This document shows positions 52,287 to 61,851 of a stretch of 64,000 nucleotides of DNA, in pieces. Source of the stretch: JALYXV01 sp963733505 (GTDB lineage Bacteria > Actinomycetota > Acidimicrobiia > Acidimicrobiales > Palsa-688); assembly GCA_963733505.1 (NCBI GenBank), contig CAVTDW010000008.1, positions 1 through 64,000 of the forward strand. The letters are read 5' to 3'. The position numbers and the translations under genes were made by a program. The notes under the pieces are model-generated. The model ran no database searches. It had not been told where the DNA came from and saw only the letters and a list, made by a program, of their open reading frames with translations. How positions within the stretch are numbered: position 1 is the first letter of the stretch; the number at the start of each line of letters is the position of its first letter.

Positions 52287-53693
52287 TCACTGCCCACTCC
52301 CACTGGGATCTGATGTACCGCTAGCGACGGCCTGCGGTACTTCCGAAGGGCAGGGCAATTCGAGTCGCACGGAGGCCCCCCCGGCCGGTCGGTTGACGGC
52401 GACCGCCCGGCCACCGTGGGCATCGGCGACCTCACGGACGAGTGCCAGCCCGAGGCCCGTGCCTCCAGCGTTCCGAGTTCGGGCAGCATCGGGCCGACGG
52501 AAACGCTCGAACGCGTCAGGCAGAAAGTCCACGGGAAATCCCGGCCCGTCATCGGACACCTGGATCCCAGCCGTGGTCGCTGTCCGATCGACGGTGACCG
52601 TGATCTCGCTCTGGCCAGGCGCGAAATGCAGGGCGTTGTCGATCAGGTTGTCGACCGCCCGGCGGAGTTGCGCCGCGTCGCCTGGAACGACCACGGGCGC
52701 CTTGATGTCACAGTGGATCGTGACGGCCGCCGCCACCGCTCGCGGTTCGAAGGCTGACGCCGACTCGCGGACTACAGCCGTGAGGTCGACGGGTTCGTGA
52801 CGGGGAACGATGCTGGCGTCGCGACCAAGGGCCAGCAGATCTTCTGCCAGAGCCGCCAGACGCCGCACCTCGACTGTCGCCGATTCGATGGCGGCCGCCA
52901 GCTCGGCACGCGACCGTCCCGGACGGGCCGCCAGCTCGAGCTCGGCCTGCAAGATCGTGAGCGGTGTGCGCAGTTCGTGGCCAGCATCGGTCACGAAACG
53001 GCGCTCTCGCTCGAGCGCCCGTTTGAGCTGGCCCAGCACGGCGTTCATCGTTGCCGCCAGGTTGGAGATCTCGTCGTGGGTGCCGGGCACGACGATGGCG
53101 GAGGTGGCGCCATGGTCGGAAATCTCGGCGACCTCGCGGCGCATGCGTTCGACCGGTCGCAGCGCACTTCCCGCCACCAGCCAGGCGGCAAGGCCTGCGA
53201 GCAGAACGGCGGGCGGACCGCCGAACTCTGTGGCACGGCGGACCCGGGCGGCAGCGTTGTGCGCTCCTGCCGTGGACGCCCCGACCGCTACCACCCAGGT
53301 ACCGCCGCCGCGCACGACTGGCACCAGCCGAAGTCGAATCGTTCGGTTGTCGACGAAGCGGTCCTCGACAACGGGTCCGTCTCGCACCGAACGCGTCTCG
53401 GCGAAGGAGAGAAGTCGCTGCTCGAGGTCATCCGATGTGGCGATCAGGGACCCCGCGGCGTCGTAGACTTGCGTCAGCGAACCTCCAACCGACGCGGGCC
53501 GCCCGTCGGCGCCGGGGGACAGGACGCCCGCGGCGACCGAACCGGCGACAAGCGTCGCTCTGGCCCGCAACCCCGACTCGACCGAGTGAGAGAGCCGAGC
53601 GCGTAGTTGGTCGGCGAACACCACGCCTGTGATCGCGATGAGCGCTGCCGTGCCGAGCGCGAAGAGCACCGCGAGGCGTAGGCGAATCGGCAC
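52287..53693 (-). CDS. Sensor histidine kinase
   Basis: From GTG 53693 the protein has 468 residues: a membrane helix (LAVLFALGTAALIAITGVVF), an extracellular sensor region of about 130 residues and a second helix (FGGPPAVLLAGLAAWLVAGS). An HAMP domain (LRPVERMRREVAEISDHG), the H-box FVTDAGHELRTPLTILQ, N-box NLIDNALHFAPGQ, G1 SDDGPGFP and G2 GTGLGLALVREV follow. It starts 4 bp after the response-regulator stop, so the pair is one operon. The stimulus is unknown; the adjacent exopolysaccharide locus is a possible target. Confidence 0.94.
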   Translation of the reverse strand: MPIRLRLAVLFALGTAALIAITGVVFADQLRARLSHSVESGLRARATLVAGSVAAGVLSPGADGRPASVGGSLTQVYDAAGSLIATSDDLEQRLLSFAETRSVRDGPVVEDRFVDNRTIRLRLVPVVRGGGTWVVAVGASTAGAHNAAARVRRATEFGGPPAVLLAGLAAWLVAGSALRPVERMRREVAEISDHGATSAIVVPGTHDEISNLAATMNAVLGQLKRALERERRFVTDAGHELRTPLTILQAELELAARPGRSRAELAAAIESATVEVRRLAALAEDLLALGRDASIVPRHEPVDLTAVVRESASAFEPRAVAAAVTIHCDIKAPVVVPGDAAQLRRAVDNLIDNALHFAPGQSEITVTVDRTATTAGIQVSDDGPGFPVDFLPDAFERFRRPDAARTRNAGGTGLGLALVREVADAHGGRAVAVNRPAGGASVRLELPCPSEVPQAVASGTSDPSGSGQ

Positions 53694-53697
53694 GGTT

Positions 53698-54378
53698 TCA
53701 GGCGGTGTCCGGTACCCGCAGCCGGTACCCGGCACCCCGCACGGTCTCGAGGTCCCTTCGGCCGTACGGTCGGTCGATCTTGTTGCGCAGGTAGCGGATG
53801 TACTGGTCGACGACGTTGGATACCCCGTCGAACGCGAAGTCCCAGCCGTGCTCGAGGATCCGGGTCCGGCTGAGAACCTCACCGGGATGACGCATGAGAA
53901 GTTCAAGCAGGGCGAACTCCTTGGCGGAGAGCTCGACCTCGGTCTCGCCTCGCCACGCCCGCCGCGTCGCCGGATCGAGGACCAGATCGCCCACGTTGAG
54001 GGTGGTTGGGCGAGCTTCGCCGCCCCGGCGGTTCAGGGCTCGCAGCCGGGCGCCCAACTCGGCGAAGGTGAAGGGCTTGGAGAGGTAGTCATCCGCGCCG
54101 CAGTCGAGGCCATGGACGCGATCGTCTACCTCGCCCCGGGCGCTGAGCATCAAAACGGGCGTCCAGACACCCTTGTCTCGCAACTGGCGGCATACTTCGA
54201 AACCGTCAAATGTCGGCAACATGACGTCGAGGATCACCGCGTCGTAGAGGTTCTCCACGGCCATCCACACCGCTTCGGGGCCGTCACCGACGACATCAAC
54301 GACATGGCCCTCCTCCAGCAGGCCTCGCTTCATCAGCGCCGCCAAGCGGACTTCATCATCCACAACCAGCAGCCGCAT
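53698..54378 (-). CDS. OmpR/PhoB-family response regulator
   Basis: This 226-residue regulator has a receiver domain (RLLVVDDEVRLAALMKRGL, phospho-Asp in AVILDVMLPTFDGFEV, Lys in DYLSKPFTFAEL). A winged-helix DNA-binding domain follows (LSAKEFALLELLMRHPGEVL, then VVDQYIRYLRNKIDRP and TVRGAGYRLRVP). It is the partner of the downstream kinase and is divergent from the first sulfotransferase gene, 74 bp away. Confidence 0.96.
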   Translation of the reverse strand: MRLLVVDDEVRLAALMKRGLLEEGHVVDVVGDGPEAVWMAVENLYDAVILDVMLPTFDGFEVCRQLRDKGVWTPVLMLSARGEVDDRVHGLDCGADDYLSKPFTFAELGARLRALNRRGGEARPTTLNVGDLVLDPATRRAWRGETEVELSAKEFALLELLMRHPGEVLSRTRILEHGWDFAFDGVSNVVDQYIRYLRNKIDRPYGRRDLETVRGAGYRLRVPDTA

Positions 54379-54452
54379 GGGCCTTCACCTTACGGGTCCC
54401 ATGCCCCGCTCAGGGGCTCAGTCTCGACGAGGCGCATGCCAGACTGATCGGT

Positions 54453-55313
54453 GTGACTCGCCCACGGTTCGCGCTGGTCGGCGTCCCCAAAGCTGGAACG
54501 ACCTCCTTGCATCATTACCTGGGCCAGCATCCCGAGGTCTACGTAAGTGCGATGGATGAGATCAACTTCCTCTCGTATCCCGGCCCAGAAGCGGCTCGAA
54601 CCCGGTACTCGACCATGTCGTTTCGGGTTACGTCGGTCGAGGCGTACGAGGCGCTCTTCGCACCCGCTGCGGGGCGCGTCGCGGTGGACTTCAGCGCCTC
54701 CTGCTTCACCAGCGAAGTGGCTGTCTCGCGTATCAAGACCTATCTGCACGATCCGCACCTCTTGGTGCTGCTGCGCGACCCAAGCGATCGGGCGTACTCC
54801 GCGTACCTCCACCGGGTGCGCAAAGGATATGAGCGCCGGTCCCCGGACGAGGCGCTCGTGGCAGGGGAGCATGCGGTCGAACTCGGTTTCTACGCCGAAC
54901 GAATCGCCGAACTCCAAAAGGCGTTCGGTCTCGACCGCGTGCGGGTCTGGTTACTCGACGACCTCAGGATCGACCCCGACGCGGCGCTGGCGGACGTCCT
55001 GTCCTACCTCGGGGTCGACCCGACGTACCGGTTCGATACCGCCGCGGTGCTCAACCGGGGGAGCGCGCCAAGGAGTCAGGTCTTGCAACATGCGATACCT
55101 GGTCACCAGGCGCGGAGGGCAATGATCCGTGCCGTCCCCGCGCCGCTGCTGCGCCCCGCGAAATGGGTCTGGGAGCGAACTCAACGCCCGGCGGACCCGT
55201 TGCCAGGGGAGGTAGAGACCAGGCTTCGTTCGCTCTATGCCGACGACATCCGACGTCTCGAAGGCCTCATTGAGCGCGACCTCTCATGCTGGATCGAACC
55301 GCAGCGGACATAG
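54453..55313 (+). CDS. PAPS-dependent sulfotransferase
   Basis: This 286-residue sulfotransferase starts at GTG 54453. The 5'-phosphosulfate loop FALVGVPKAGTTSLHHYLGQ is at the N-terminus, and the 3'-phosphate motif LLVLLRDPSDRAYSAYLHRV near residue 110. VRVWLLDDLRIDPDAALADV and a C-terminal LRSLYADDIRRLEGLIERDL complete the fold. It would transfer sulfate from PAPS to a sugar hydroxyl, probably on the polysaccharide made by the neighbouring genes; the substrate is inferred. Confidence 0.9.
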   Translation: MTRPRFALVGVPKAGTTSLHHYLGQHPEVYVSAMDEINFLSYPGPEAARTRYSTMSFRVTSVEAYEALFAPAAGRVAVDFSASCFTSEVAVSRIKTYLHDPHLLVLLRDPSDRAYSAYLHRVRKGYERRSPDEALVAGEHAVELGFYAERIAELQKAFGLDRVRVWLLDDLRIDPDAALADVLSYLGVDPTYRFDTAAVLNRGSAPRSQVLQHAIPGHQARRAMIRAVPAPLLRPAKWVWERTQRPADPLPGEVETRLRSLYADDIRRLEGLIERDLSCWIEPQRT

Positions 55314-55361
55314 AACGAGCTGCGGCTGAGCAGTCGACCGGCTTTGAGCGGGGGCTTCAAT

Positions 55362-56138
55362 TCACCCCAGGTGGCGGAAGTTGGGCCACCGTTCGATCTC
55401 AAGTTCCGGGAAGTCGGTGATCAGCCGGCGCACATCATCCTCGTAGGCCCGGCGAAGTTCGGCCCTGTCCGACTCTGACAAGGTCACAGCCGGGCGTCGG
55501 AGAGGATTGACGACGCTCTCGATCGGACGGGACAACGCTGCCGCGCCGCCCTGCAGTCCGAGGAACGTGAACGTCCGGTCGAGCATCAACCTCGGCTGGG
55601 TGGTACAGCGCTCGAGTTGGAGGACCAGAACCTGCTCGCGCGGGAAATGCCGGAGCAGCCGCTCCAGCTGGCGATGATAGAGACCCCGCCGAAACGAATC
55701 CTCCCACGTCTTGTCGCGGTCCTCGCCATTGCCGATGTCGTGGCTGATCCCCGACTCGAATCGGTCCAGCGGGTCACGCAACAAGACGAGGAGCCTCGCC
55801 TCGGGAGCCGCCTGCCGTAACAGGGGCGGTGTCCACTCGTCGTACATGTACCGAGGCGTCCACTCGCCGCACTGCCTGCCCGGCGGGCGCCGGAAGTGCC
55901 GATGGTAGGCCTCGATGTCGTCTGATCGAAACGGATCTTGAGCGAAGCGGTCAAAGTAGTGGAGTTCCTTCGAGGTCCAACCGAGGGCGTGAACGCCGCG
56001 ATGGGCCTCGATCATCGAATGCCACCAAGACGTGCCAGCCCGCTGGGCGCCGACCCCGACCCAGTCCGGTGGTGCCGCGGGCCACCATCGCGAGACCAGC
56101 GGCGGGGCGGACCGCAGGCGGAAGAAAGACTGAGCCAC
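55362..56138 (-). CDS. Second PAPS-dependent sulfotransferase
   Basis: From GTG 56138 this 258-residue protein has WVGVGAQRAGTSWWHSMIEA (5'-phosphosulfate loop), SKELHYFDRF, and ARLLVLLRDPLDRFESGISH (3'-phosphate motif). It resembles the first enzyme in motif order but differs strongly in sequence, so it is probably not a recent duplicate. It is convergent with the first sulfotransferase and follows the sugar transferase gene on the minus strand by 38 bp. Confidence 0.88.
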   Translation of the reverse strand: MAQSFFRLRSAPPLVSRWWPAAPPDWVGVGAQRAGTSWWHSMIEAHRGVHALGWTSKELHYFDRFAQDPFRSDDIEAYHRHFRRPPGRQCGEWTPRYMYDEWTPPLLRQAAPEARLLVLLRDPLDRFESGISHDIGNGEDRDKTWEDSFRRGLYHRQLERLLRHFPREQVLVLQLERCTTQPRLMLDRTFTFLGLQGGAAALSRPIESVVNPLRRPAVTLSESDRAELRRAYEDDVRRLITDFPELEIERWPNFRHLG

Positions 56139-56176
56139 CCGGCGCCGCAGCCGGTCCGCTCCTGGGGAATCCGGTC

Positions 56177-57004
56177 TCAGTAAGCGCCTCGCCGGCTGAG
56201 CACGGCAGGAATCGTGCGCAGGAGAATGCCGAGGTCCCGAATGAGACTCCAGCGCATGACGTAGGTGAAGTCGATAACGGCCCGTTCCGGGTAGCCGACG
56301 TGGCTGCGGCCCCCGACCTGCCACGCGCCGGTGATCCCTGGTCGAACCGCCAGATACGCCGGGGTGAGGGCCTCATAGCGGAGCAACTCCTCGGGGACGA
56401 CGGGGCGCGGCCCCACCATGCTCATATGGCCCATGAACACGTTGAGCAGTTGGGGTAGCTCGTCCACGCTGGCGCGGCGCAGTACCCGACCGAACGGGGT
56501 GATCCGTGGGTCGAAGTTGGCCGGCACCTTGTAGTGATTGGCTTCGTACAGCATCGTCAGATCATGGTCGCGTTCCAACCAGCTGACCGACCCGACGTGC
56601 ATGGTCCGGAATTTGAAAACCTCGAAAAACTCACCGTGTCGCCCGACTCGGGGTTGGCGGAAGAACACCGGTCCGTCCGAGGTCATCTTGACGGCCAGTG
56701 CGATGGCAAGGAGGGCAGGCAGCATGACGATGAGGGCGAGTGCGCTGAGCACGAGGTCGATGACCCGCTTCACGCGGTACCGGATGGCGGGCAAGCTCAG
56801 AACCAGCTCCATGCCGTCCGCCAAACGGACGACACCGGGGATGAAGGCCAGGTCGTCGAGTGCATCAAGGGAGGAGGCGCCGTCAGTCCCGATGGCCCCT
56901 TCGCGCGGTTCGTTCCACAACGTACGCGGCGGCACGAGATCGAACACCCTCCCCATTGGCCCCGGAAACAAGACCTCTCCGCCCTCAGATCCCATGGCAC
57001 CCAT
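56177..57004 (-). CDS. Polyprenyl-phosphate sugar transferase (exopolysaccharide priming enzyme)
   Basis: This WbaP/CpsE-type enzyme moves a sugar phosphate to undecaprenyl phosphate, starting a polysaccharide repeat unit. The 275-residue protein has a membrane hairpin (RVIDLVLSALALIVMLPALL), then GPVFFRQPRVGRHGEFFEVF, KFRTMHVGS, GRVLRRASVDELPQLLNVF (the DELPQ motif), MSMVGPRPVVPEEL and VRPGITGAWQVGGRS. It lacks the extra N-terminal helices of longer family members. A regulatory-like stretch of 80 residues precedes the core. Confidence 0.93.
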   Translation of the reverse strand: MGAMGSEGGEVLFPGPMGRVFDLVPPRTLWNEPREGAIGTDGASSLDALDDLAFIPGVVRLADGMELVLSLPAIRYRVKRVIDLVLSALALIVMLPALLAIALAVKMTSDGPVFFRQPRVGRHGEFFEVFKFRTMHVGSVSWLERDHDLTMLYEANHYKVPANFDPRITPFGRVLRRASVDELPQLLNVFMGHMSMVGPRPVVPEELLRYEALTPAYLAVRPGITGAWQVGGRSHVGYPERAVIDFTYVMRWSLIRDLGILLRTIPAVLSRRGAY

Positions 57005-57126
57005 CAGGACCGCTTCTCCAATGTTGTCGACAGGCCGTAGGTCTGCCCCCGGTGAGCCGAGCCCTGCCGTGCACGTTGTACTCTAGCCAGCCTCGGCTCG
57101 GGTTCGCTCAGATGATGTTCATTCGG

Positions 57127-58152
57127 TCATAGTTCGACCCTGCGGCCGGACGCTCGGTACGCCAGCAGCCACTCGACGAAGGCGGCCAAGCCATCCTCGG
57201 CCGCCCACTTGGGCCGAAAGTCGATCATCGCGGCGAGATCAGCCACGTCGGCATGGGTAACGGGGACGTCGCCAGGTATCTCGGGACCGCGTTGTCGCAC
57301 CGCGTTCCGGTGCAACAAACCCTCGAGCACCTCGATCATGCGATTGACCGTGAGCTTCTCCCCGTGGCCGATGTTGTACAGCCGCCACGGGGCCCGACTG
57401 GTTGCGGGATCGGGGTCGCTCGGGGACCACGCCGCGTTGGCCGGCGGCGGTATCGCCGCGATCCGGACGATGCCTTCGACGATGTCATCGACGTAGGTGA
57501 GGTCCCGCAACGCCGAGCCGTCACCGTTCACCGTGATCGGCGTTCCGTCAAGGATGGCTTGGGCAAAGAGAAAGTAGGCCATGTCGGGCCGGCCCCACGG
57601 TCCGTACACCGTGAAGAAGCGAAGTCCGGTGGTGGGGATCCCGAACAGGTCGCTGTAGCTGTGGGCCATCAACTCGTTGGCCCGCTTGGTAGCGGCATAC
57701 AGCGATACCGGATGGTCGGCCGGATCGTGGACACTGAAGGGCAACCGACTTGTGGATCCGTACACGCTGCTCGATGAGGCGTACACAAGATGGCGCACGC
57801 CGATGGACCGGGCCGCCTCCAAGACCGACAGGAACCCGACGAGGTTGTCATGCACATACGGCGCTGGGTGGGCCAGCGCGTGACGGATGCCCGGTTGGGC
57901 GGCGAGGTGGACGATCACATCGGGCCGCACGCTCGAGCACAGCTTTACGGTCGCCTCGAGGTCACACAGATCGAGCTCGTGGAAGCGAAACGCGGCGTTG
58001 CCATCGAGGTTGGCCAGCCGGTCCCGCTTGAACATGGGTGAGTAGTATCCGTTGAGGTTGTCGATGCCCACTGTTTCGATACCGTCACGAACCAGTCGGT
58101 GCACGAGATGGGAGCCAACGAAGCCAGCCGCTCCTGTCACGACCCACGCCAT
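57127..58152 (-). CDS. NAD-dependent nucleotide-sugar epimerase (UDP-glucuronate 4-epimerase-like)
   Basis: This 341-residue short-chain dehydrogenase/epimerase has the NAD motif WVVTGAAGFVGSHLVHRLVR. YASSSSVYGS and LYAATKRANELMAHSYS carry the Ser and YxxxK catalytic residues, and TGLRFFTVYGPWGRPDMAYF is the substrate region. GIDNLNGYYSPMFKRDRL is characteristic of UDP-glucuronate epimerases. It likely supplies galacturonate or a related sugar to the polysaccharide. Confidence 0.92.
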   Translation of the reverse strand: MAWVVTGAAGFVGSHLVHRLVRDGIETVGIDNLNGYYSPMFKRDRLANLDGNAAFRFHELDLCDLEATVKLCSSVRPDVIVHLAAQPGIRHALAHPAPYVHDNLVGFLSVLEAARSIGVRHLVYASSSSVYGSTSRLPFSVHDPADHPVSLYAATKRANELMAHSYSDLFGIPTTGLRFFTVYGPWGRPDMAYFLFAQAILDGTPITVNGDGSALRDLTYVDDIVEGIVRIAAIPPPANAAWSPSDPDPATSRAPWRLYNIGHGEKLTVNRMIEVLEGLLHRNAVRQRGPEIPGDVPVTHADVADLAAMIDFRPKWAAEDGLAAFVEWLLAYRASGRRVEL

Positions 58153-58318
58153 TTGCAGCTGTCCTCTCCCGGCGGTTCGGCCCGGCCGCCGGTTGCGGCC
58201 AGTCTCAAACCGTCATCACATGTTGGATTCTGCATGCTGGCCCTATGCCCACGCCGCAGCGCCAATCGTCGCGCGCGTTGAATACCCCGTCTGACGTCGA
58301 AAACACACGGTGTGCCCG

Positions 58319-58504
58319 ATGATCCTCCTTGTCGTGTTCCTCTGGTTCCTAGTCTCGACGATGACGGCGCTCGCTGTCGGCGCGGTCATCCACAAGGCGG
58401 GCGGGGGAGACATCGGCGCCGACGCCCCGTCGGTCGCTGGCGCCCCCTCCCCGCGAGCAGCCGATCTTCGGTCCGTGCACGCGCACGAGCTCGAGGCCGG
58501 TTGA
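58319..58504 (+). CDS. Small membrane protein
   Basis: This 61-residue protein has one N-terminal membrane segment (MILLVVFLWFLVSTMTALAV) and a short hydrophilic tail with HELEAG at the end. It lies between the epimerase and the Wzz-kinase gene, on the latter's strand. A GTG nine bases earlier is also possible. No family recognised. Confidence 0.5.
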   Translation: MILLVVFLWFLVSTMTALAVGAVIHKAGGGDIGADAPSVAGAPSPRAADLRSVHAHELEAG

Positions 58505-58614
58505 CCGGGCGGCCGACCAGGTCAGGGGCGTCTGGCGTGGATCGCAGCCGGGGTTATGCTGCTCGCGCGGCTCCGTGCGTTCGCTCCGCCGTCATAGAAG
58601 GAAGGGACTGAGGC

Positions 58615-60414
58615 GTGGACGCGGCAGATGCACAGACGATCGATATCGGGCGCTACCTGCGCATCCTCTGGGCGAACGCGTGGATCGTGATCCTGACGAT
58701 CGCGGTCATCGCGGGCGGCGTCTACTACTGGTCCAGCGGCCAATCGGCGGTGTATCAGGCGAGTTCTCTTGTTCGGGTATTCGATCCTTCGGATCCGACG
58801 GTGTCGTCAGGCGGCGTTCATGTCGATCCGATTCGCGAGGTCGACATCCAGGTCCTGTACGCGCAGTCGCCGGAAGTCGTGGCGGAATTCAGGCACCGTA
58901 TGGGCCCGAGGGCGGCGCAGATCAAATCGACGGCCGTGTCCGGTGTCACCACCGCCGACGCAATCACCGTCTCGGTGTCAAGCGGAGACAAGAAGCTCGC
59001 ACAGTCGGGGGCGGGCGTCTATGCCCAGGTGTATGTCGATCGGCAGCGGGCTGCGCTGGCGACCCGGTTCGGGGTCCAAGCGGCCACGTTCCGGGGTCAA
59101 GCCAAGGATCTGCAGACCCAGATCGCGGCACTCGACAAGCAGATTTCGGACCTACAGCCGACCGACGCCAGCCATGTGGTGTTGCAGGGCGGACGACCGA
59201 TCGTCGTCCCGGAGTCGGACCAGCTTCGCAACTTGAGTTCCCAGCGCGATGCCCTGGCCTCGAAGTACGCCGACCTGGTGAATCAGGCGGCCCAAGCCGA
59301 TGTCGCGAGCAGTAACCGGCAGGCCGACATCCAGGTCGTCCAGCCTGCGGCGCTGCCGACGACGCCCGTCTCGCCCCTTCCACTGCGAGATGGCGCGATC
59401 GCGGCGCTGGCCGGGATGCTCGTGGGACTCGGGATCGTGGTGCTGCGTACCCGACTACGCGAGCGGGTGACGACGACCGGGGACCTGTCGGCGGCGGCAC
59501 CCGATATCCCCTTCGTGACCGCCGTTCCATCGAACCGATCCCGATTTCGCCGCAGGCGAGCGCCAACCCTCGACCTTATCTCCTCCAGTGACGGCCGCCT
59601 GGCCGAGGCGTACCGGACGATGCGGGCTTCGCTCCGGTTCTCGCAGCTCCCTGAGAGCAGGTTGGTTCTCCTGATCACCAGCGCTCGTGCGAGCGAGGGC
59701 AAGACAACCACGGCGGCGAACCTCGCCGTCAGCTTGGCCCAGGCCGGGGAACAGGTCATCGTCGTCGACTGCGACCTGCGGCATTCCAACATCCACGACC
59801 TCTTCCAGATCCCCAACGACCGGGGATTCGGGTCGGTCGTGACCAAAGCGTGTTCACTGCGCGAGGCGATTCGTACCGTGAATGTTCCCGGTGGGGCGGT
59901 GGACGTACTGCCGGCGGGTCCACGTGCGACCAACCCGGCTGAGCTTCTTCTGAAGCCAGCCGCAGCACAACTCCTATCGGAGCTGAAGTCCCGCTACCGC
60001 TATGTCATCGTCGACGGGCCGCCGACCCTTCCGGTGGCCGACGCTGTCACGCTGTCTCGATCGGTCGGCGGCGTTCTCCTAGTCGTTCGAGCGGGTCGAA
60101 CCCGCACCGCGGCGCTCCGCCAAACAGATCGTCTCCTGCGCCAATTTGACGCTCCGATCCAGGGGGCCGTCTTGGTCGGCGCTCGCCACGAGACCACCTA
60201 CGGTAGCTACTACGACTACCCCGCGAACCGCGGCGGAGGCAGGAAGCACAAGCATGTCAAACGACCCGCTGCCGCTCCCGTTCGCGGGCCCGCTGATGCT
60301 TCCAGCCCCGCCTTGGTCACGGCGAACAACCGTTCGGCAGATGGGGAGACACCGTCACGGCAAGCAGATGGGCCGGACAAAGCCGTTGACCGTCAGGACC
60401 AGGTTCGGGGGTGA
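58615..60414 (+). CDS. Wzz/BY-kinase polysaccharide co-polymerase
   Basis: This 599-residue protein (GTG start) combines both halves of the chain-length regulator. The Wzz part has two membrane helices (IVILTIAVIAGGVYYWSSGQ; AIAALAGMLVGLGIVVLR) around an extracellular coiled-coil region of about 250 residues. The cytoplasmic tyrosine autokinase has LVLLITSARASEGKTTTAAN (Walker A), VIVVDCDLRHSNIHDLF (Walker A') and RYVIVDGPPTLPVADA (Walker B). A tyrosine-rich YGSYYDY near residue 530 is the likely autophosphorylation cluster. It controls polymer length and export. Its last 60 bases overlap the convergent lyase-like gene. Confidence 0.93.
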   Translation: MDAADAQTIDIGRYLRILWANAWIVILTIAVIAGGVYYWSSGQSAVYQASSLVRVFDPSDPTVSSGGVHVDPIREVDIQVLYAQSPEVVAEFRHRMGPRAAQIKSTAVSGVTTADAITVSVSSGDKKLAQSGAGVYAQVYVDRQRAALATRFGVQAATFRGQAKDLQTQIAALDKQISDLQPTDASHVVLQGGRPIVVPESDQLRNLSSQRDALASKYADLVNQAAQADVASSNRQADIQVVQPAALPTTPVSPLPLRDGAIAALAGMLVGLGIVVLRTRLRERVTTTGDLSAAAPDIPFVTAVPSNRSRFRRRRAPTLDLISSSDGRLAEAYRTMRASLRFSQLPESRLVLLITSARASEGKTTTAANLAVSLAQAGEQVIVVDCDLRHSNIHDLFQIPNDRGFGSVVTKACSLREAIRTVNVPGGAVDVLPAGPRATNPAELLLKPAAAQLLSELKSRYRYVIVDGPPTLPVADAVTLSRSVGGVLLVVRAGRTRTAALRQTDRLLRQFDAPIQGAVLVGARHETTYGSYYDYPANRGGGRKHKHVKRPAAAPVRGPADASSPALVTANNRSADGETPSRQADGPDKAVDRQDQVRG

Positions 60415-61788
60415 CAGAAAGGCTCCCTGGCAGCTGAAGGTGCCTGCCGCATAAAGAACCGACCAGCTGGCTTGGCGCGACTTGTCCTTGGCAAAGGCCG
60501 TTTGCGAAACGCCCACAGTCCACAGACCTGGACCCGAGGGACTGGCATTCTGAGCGGCGTTGCCCGAGCGGACCGATACGTTGGCGATAGATGAGTTGAT
60601 GAACGCGCCCGGCGGCAGCTTGTTCGTCCCGTCGATCGACTCCACGACGCCGGCGGCACAGCTCACTGCCTGCACGTGGGTAACGGCTACGTCGTAGTTC
60701 ATCTGCGCGTGTGGAGAGAACGAGACGGCCCGGTTGCAGTTCAGCCCTGCGATATCGTCCGCGCTGACACCCCGGATTTCGGATGCGAATGACTTGCCCT
60801 GGGAGGCGTCGGTCTCGAAGCGCATGGCCGTCCCGCCTTGACTGAAGATGTGCTGAAAGCGCACGTTGTGGGCTGCATTCACCTGATTCGGGCCGTATCC
60901 CTTTGGGGCGCCAATGTTGTACCAGTTGCTCACCGTCCCGTTGTGCGGGTCATAGAAGACAGATCCGTTCGACGGCGTGTCGAATCGTTCCCGGAGGCCG
61001 AGCGCGGCCTTTTGGGTTTCGGGCCACCAGCCGTCCTGGGTGGTGGGAAGGCTGGCAGGCTGGGTGGCATTTTGGATCGAGAACACGTTCTGAATAAGGA
61101 AATCCGTGACGTTCAGTGCCTGCACGCCTGCCTCAAGGACGCTGCCCGAAGTGGCCGCGGGATCCAGATTGAACGTGAAGTCCGAGCTCAACGACCAGCC
61201 CGGGAACACGGGGCCCGCCAGCGCCTTGATTCCATCGGTTGAACTCCCGACTCCGGTCAAGGTGACGTTGGACAGCGGGGATCCCCCCGGGCCGTCCCAA
61301 AGGATCAGGGTGGCCACCATGGACGTCGTGTCGACAAAGCGGCCTCCCGCCTGTTCGAGGACTGCCCCGGCATCGACTTCCATGCGGAGATTGGAGCGGA
61401 AGGTCAGTCGAATGAGGCGGTAGGTGCCCGGCGGGACGTAGACGACGGCTTGGGGGGCGCCGCTTGGGCCTGATGGATACCGCAGCGCCGACGCGACGGC
61501 CGCGTCTTCGGCGCGGAGAAACGCTGCGGTGTCGTCGGCTGTTCCGTCGCCCACGGCGCCATAGGAGCGGACGTCGACCGCCCCTGGGGTCGCCCCTGCG
61601 GCGGCGAGCGCAGTGTGCATCGACGGGGCGGCCCATCCGGGCTGCGCTTGGGTGGCCGACAGCGCGACGCCGCACAGCGCCATCATTGCGAGGAGCCTGG
61701 GGAACAGGTGCCGAGCCCTCGGCAGCCGTGACGAAACGAGACTCCGCAGGCAGGAAGATCGGCTGGCGGGGGGACCGAGGCGATTCAC
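60355..61788 (-). CDS. Secreted right-handed beta-helix protein (pectate-lyase-3-like)
   Basis: This 477-residue protein has a signal peptide of about 50 residues (LLAMMALCGVALSATQA) and an N-terminal landmark of the pectate lyase 3 / GH28-like beta-helix fold: VDVRSYGAVGDGTADDTAAF. YVPPGTYRLIRLTFRSNLRM and repeated short beta-strands follow. Such enzymes cleave or trim acidic polysaccharides; catalytic residues cannot be assigned by eye. Its place among polysaccharide genes suggests release or editing of the polymer. Confidence 0.85.
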   Translation of the reverse strand: MNRLGPPASRSSCLRSLVSSRLPRARHLFPRLLAMMALCGVALSATQAQPGWAAPSMHTALAAAGATPGAVDVRSYGAVGDGTADDTAAFLRAEDAAVASALRYPSGPSGAPQAVVYVPPGTYRLIRLTFRSNLRMEVDAGAVLEQAGGRFVDTTSMVATLILWDGPGGSPLSNVTLTGVGSSTDGIKALAGPVFPGWSLSSDFTFNLDPAATSGSVLEAGVQALNVTDFLIQNVFSIQNATQPASLPTTQDGWWPETQKAALGLRERFDTPSNGSVFYDPHNGTVSNWYNIGAPKGYGPNQVNAAHNVRFQHIFSQGGTAMRFETDASQGKSFASEIRGVSADDIAGLNCNRAVSFSPHAQMNYDVAVTHVQAVSCAAGVVESIDGTNKLPPGAFINSSIANVSVRSGNAAQNASPSGPGLWTVGVSQTAFAKDKSRQASWSVLYAAGTFSCQGAFLSPPNLVLTVNGFVRPICLP

Positions 61789-61851
61789 GAAGTGGGGATC
61801 GGCGCCCTACGAAATGGTTATGAGGGGTTTCTCACTTTTCCGATCGGCTGC

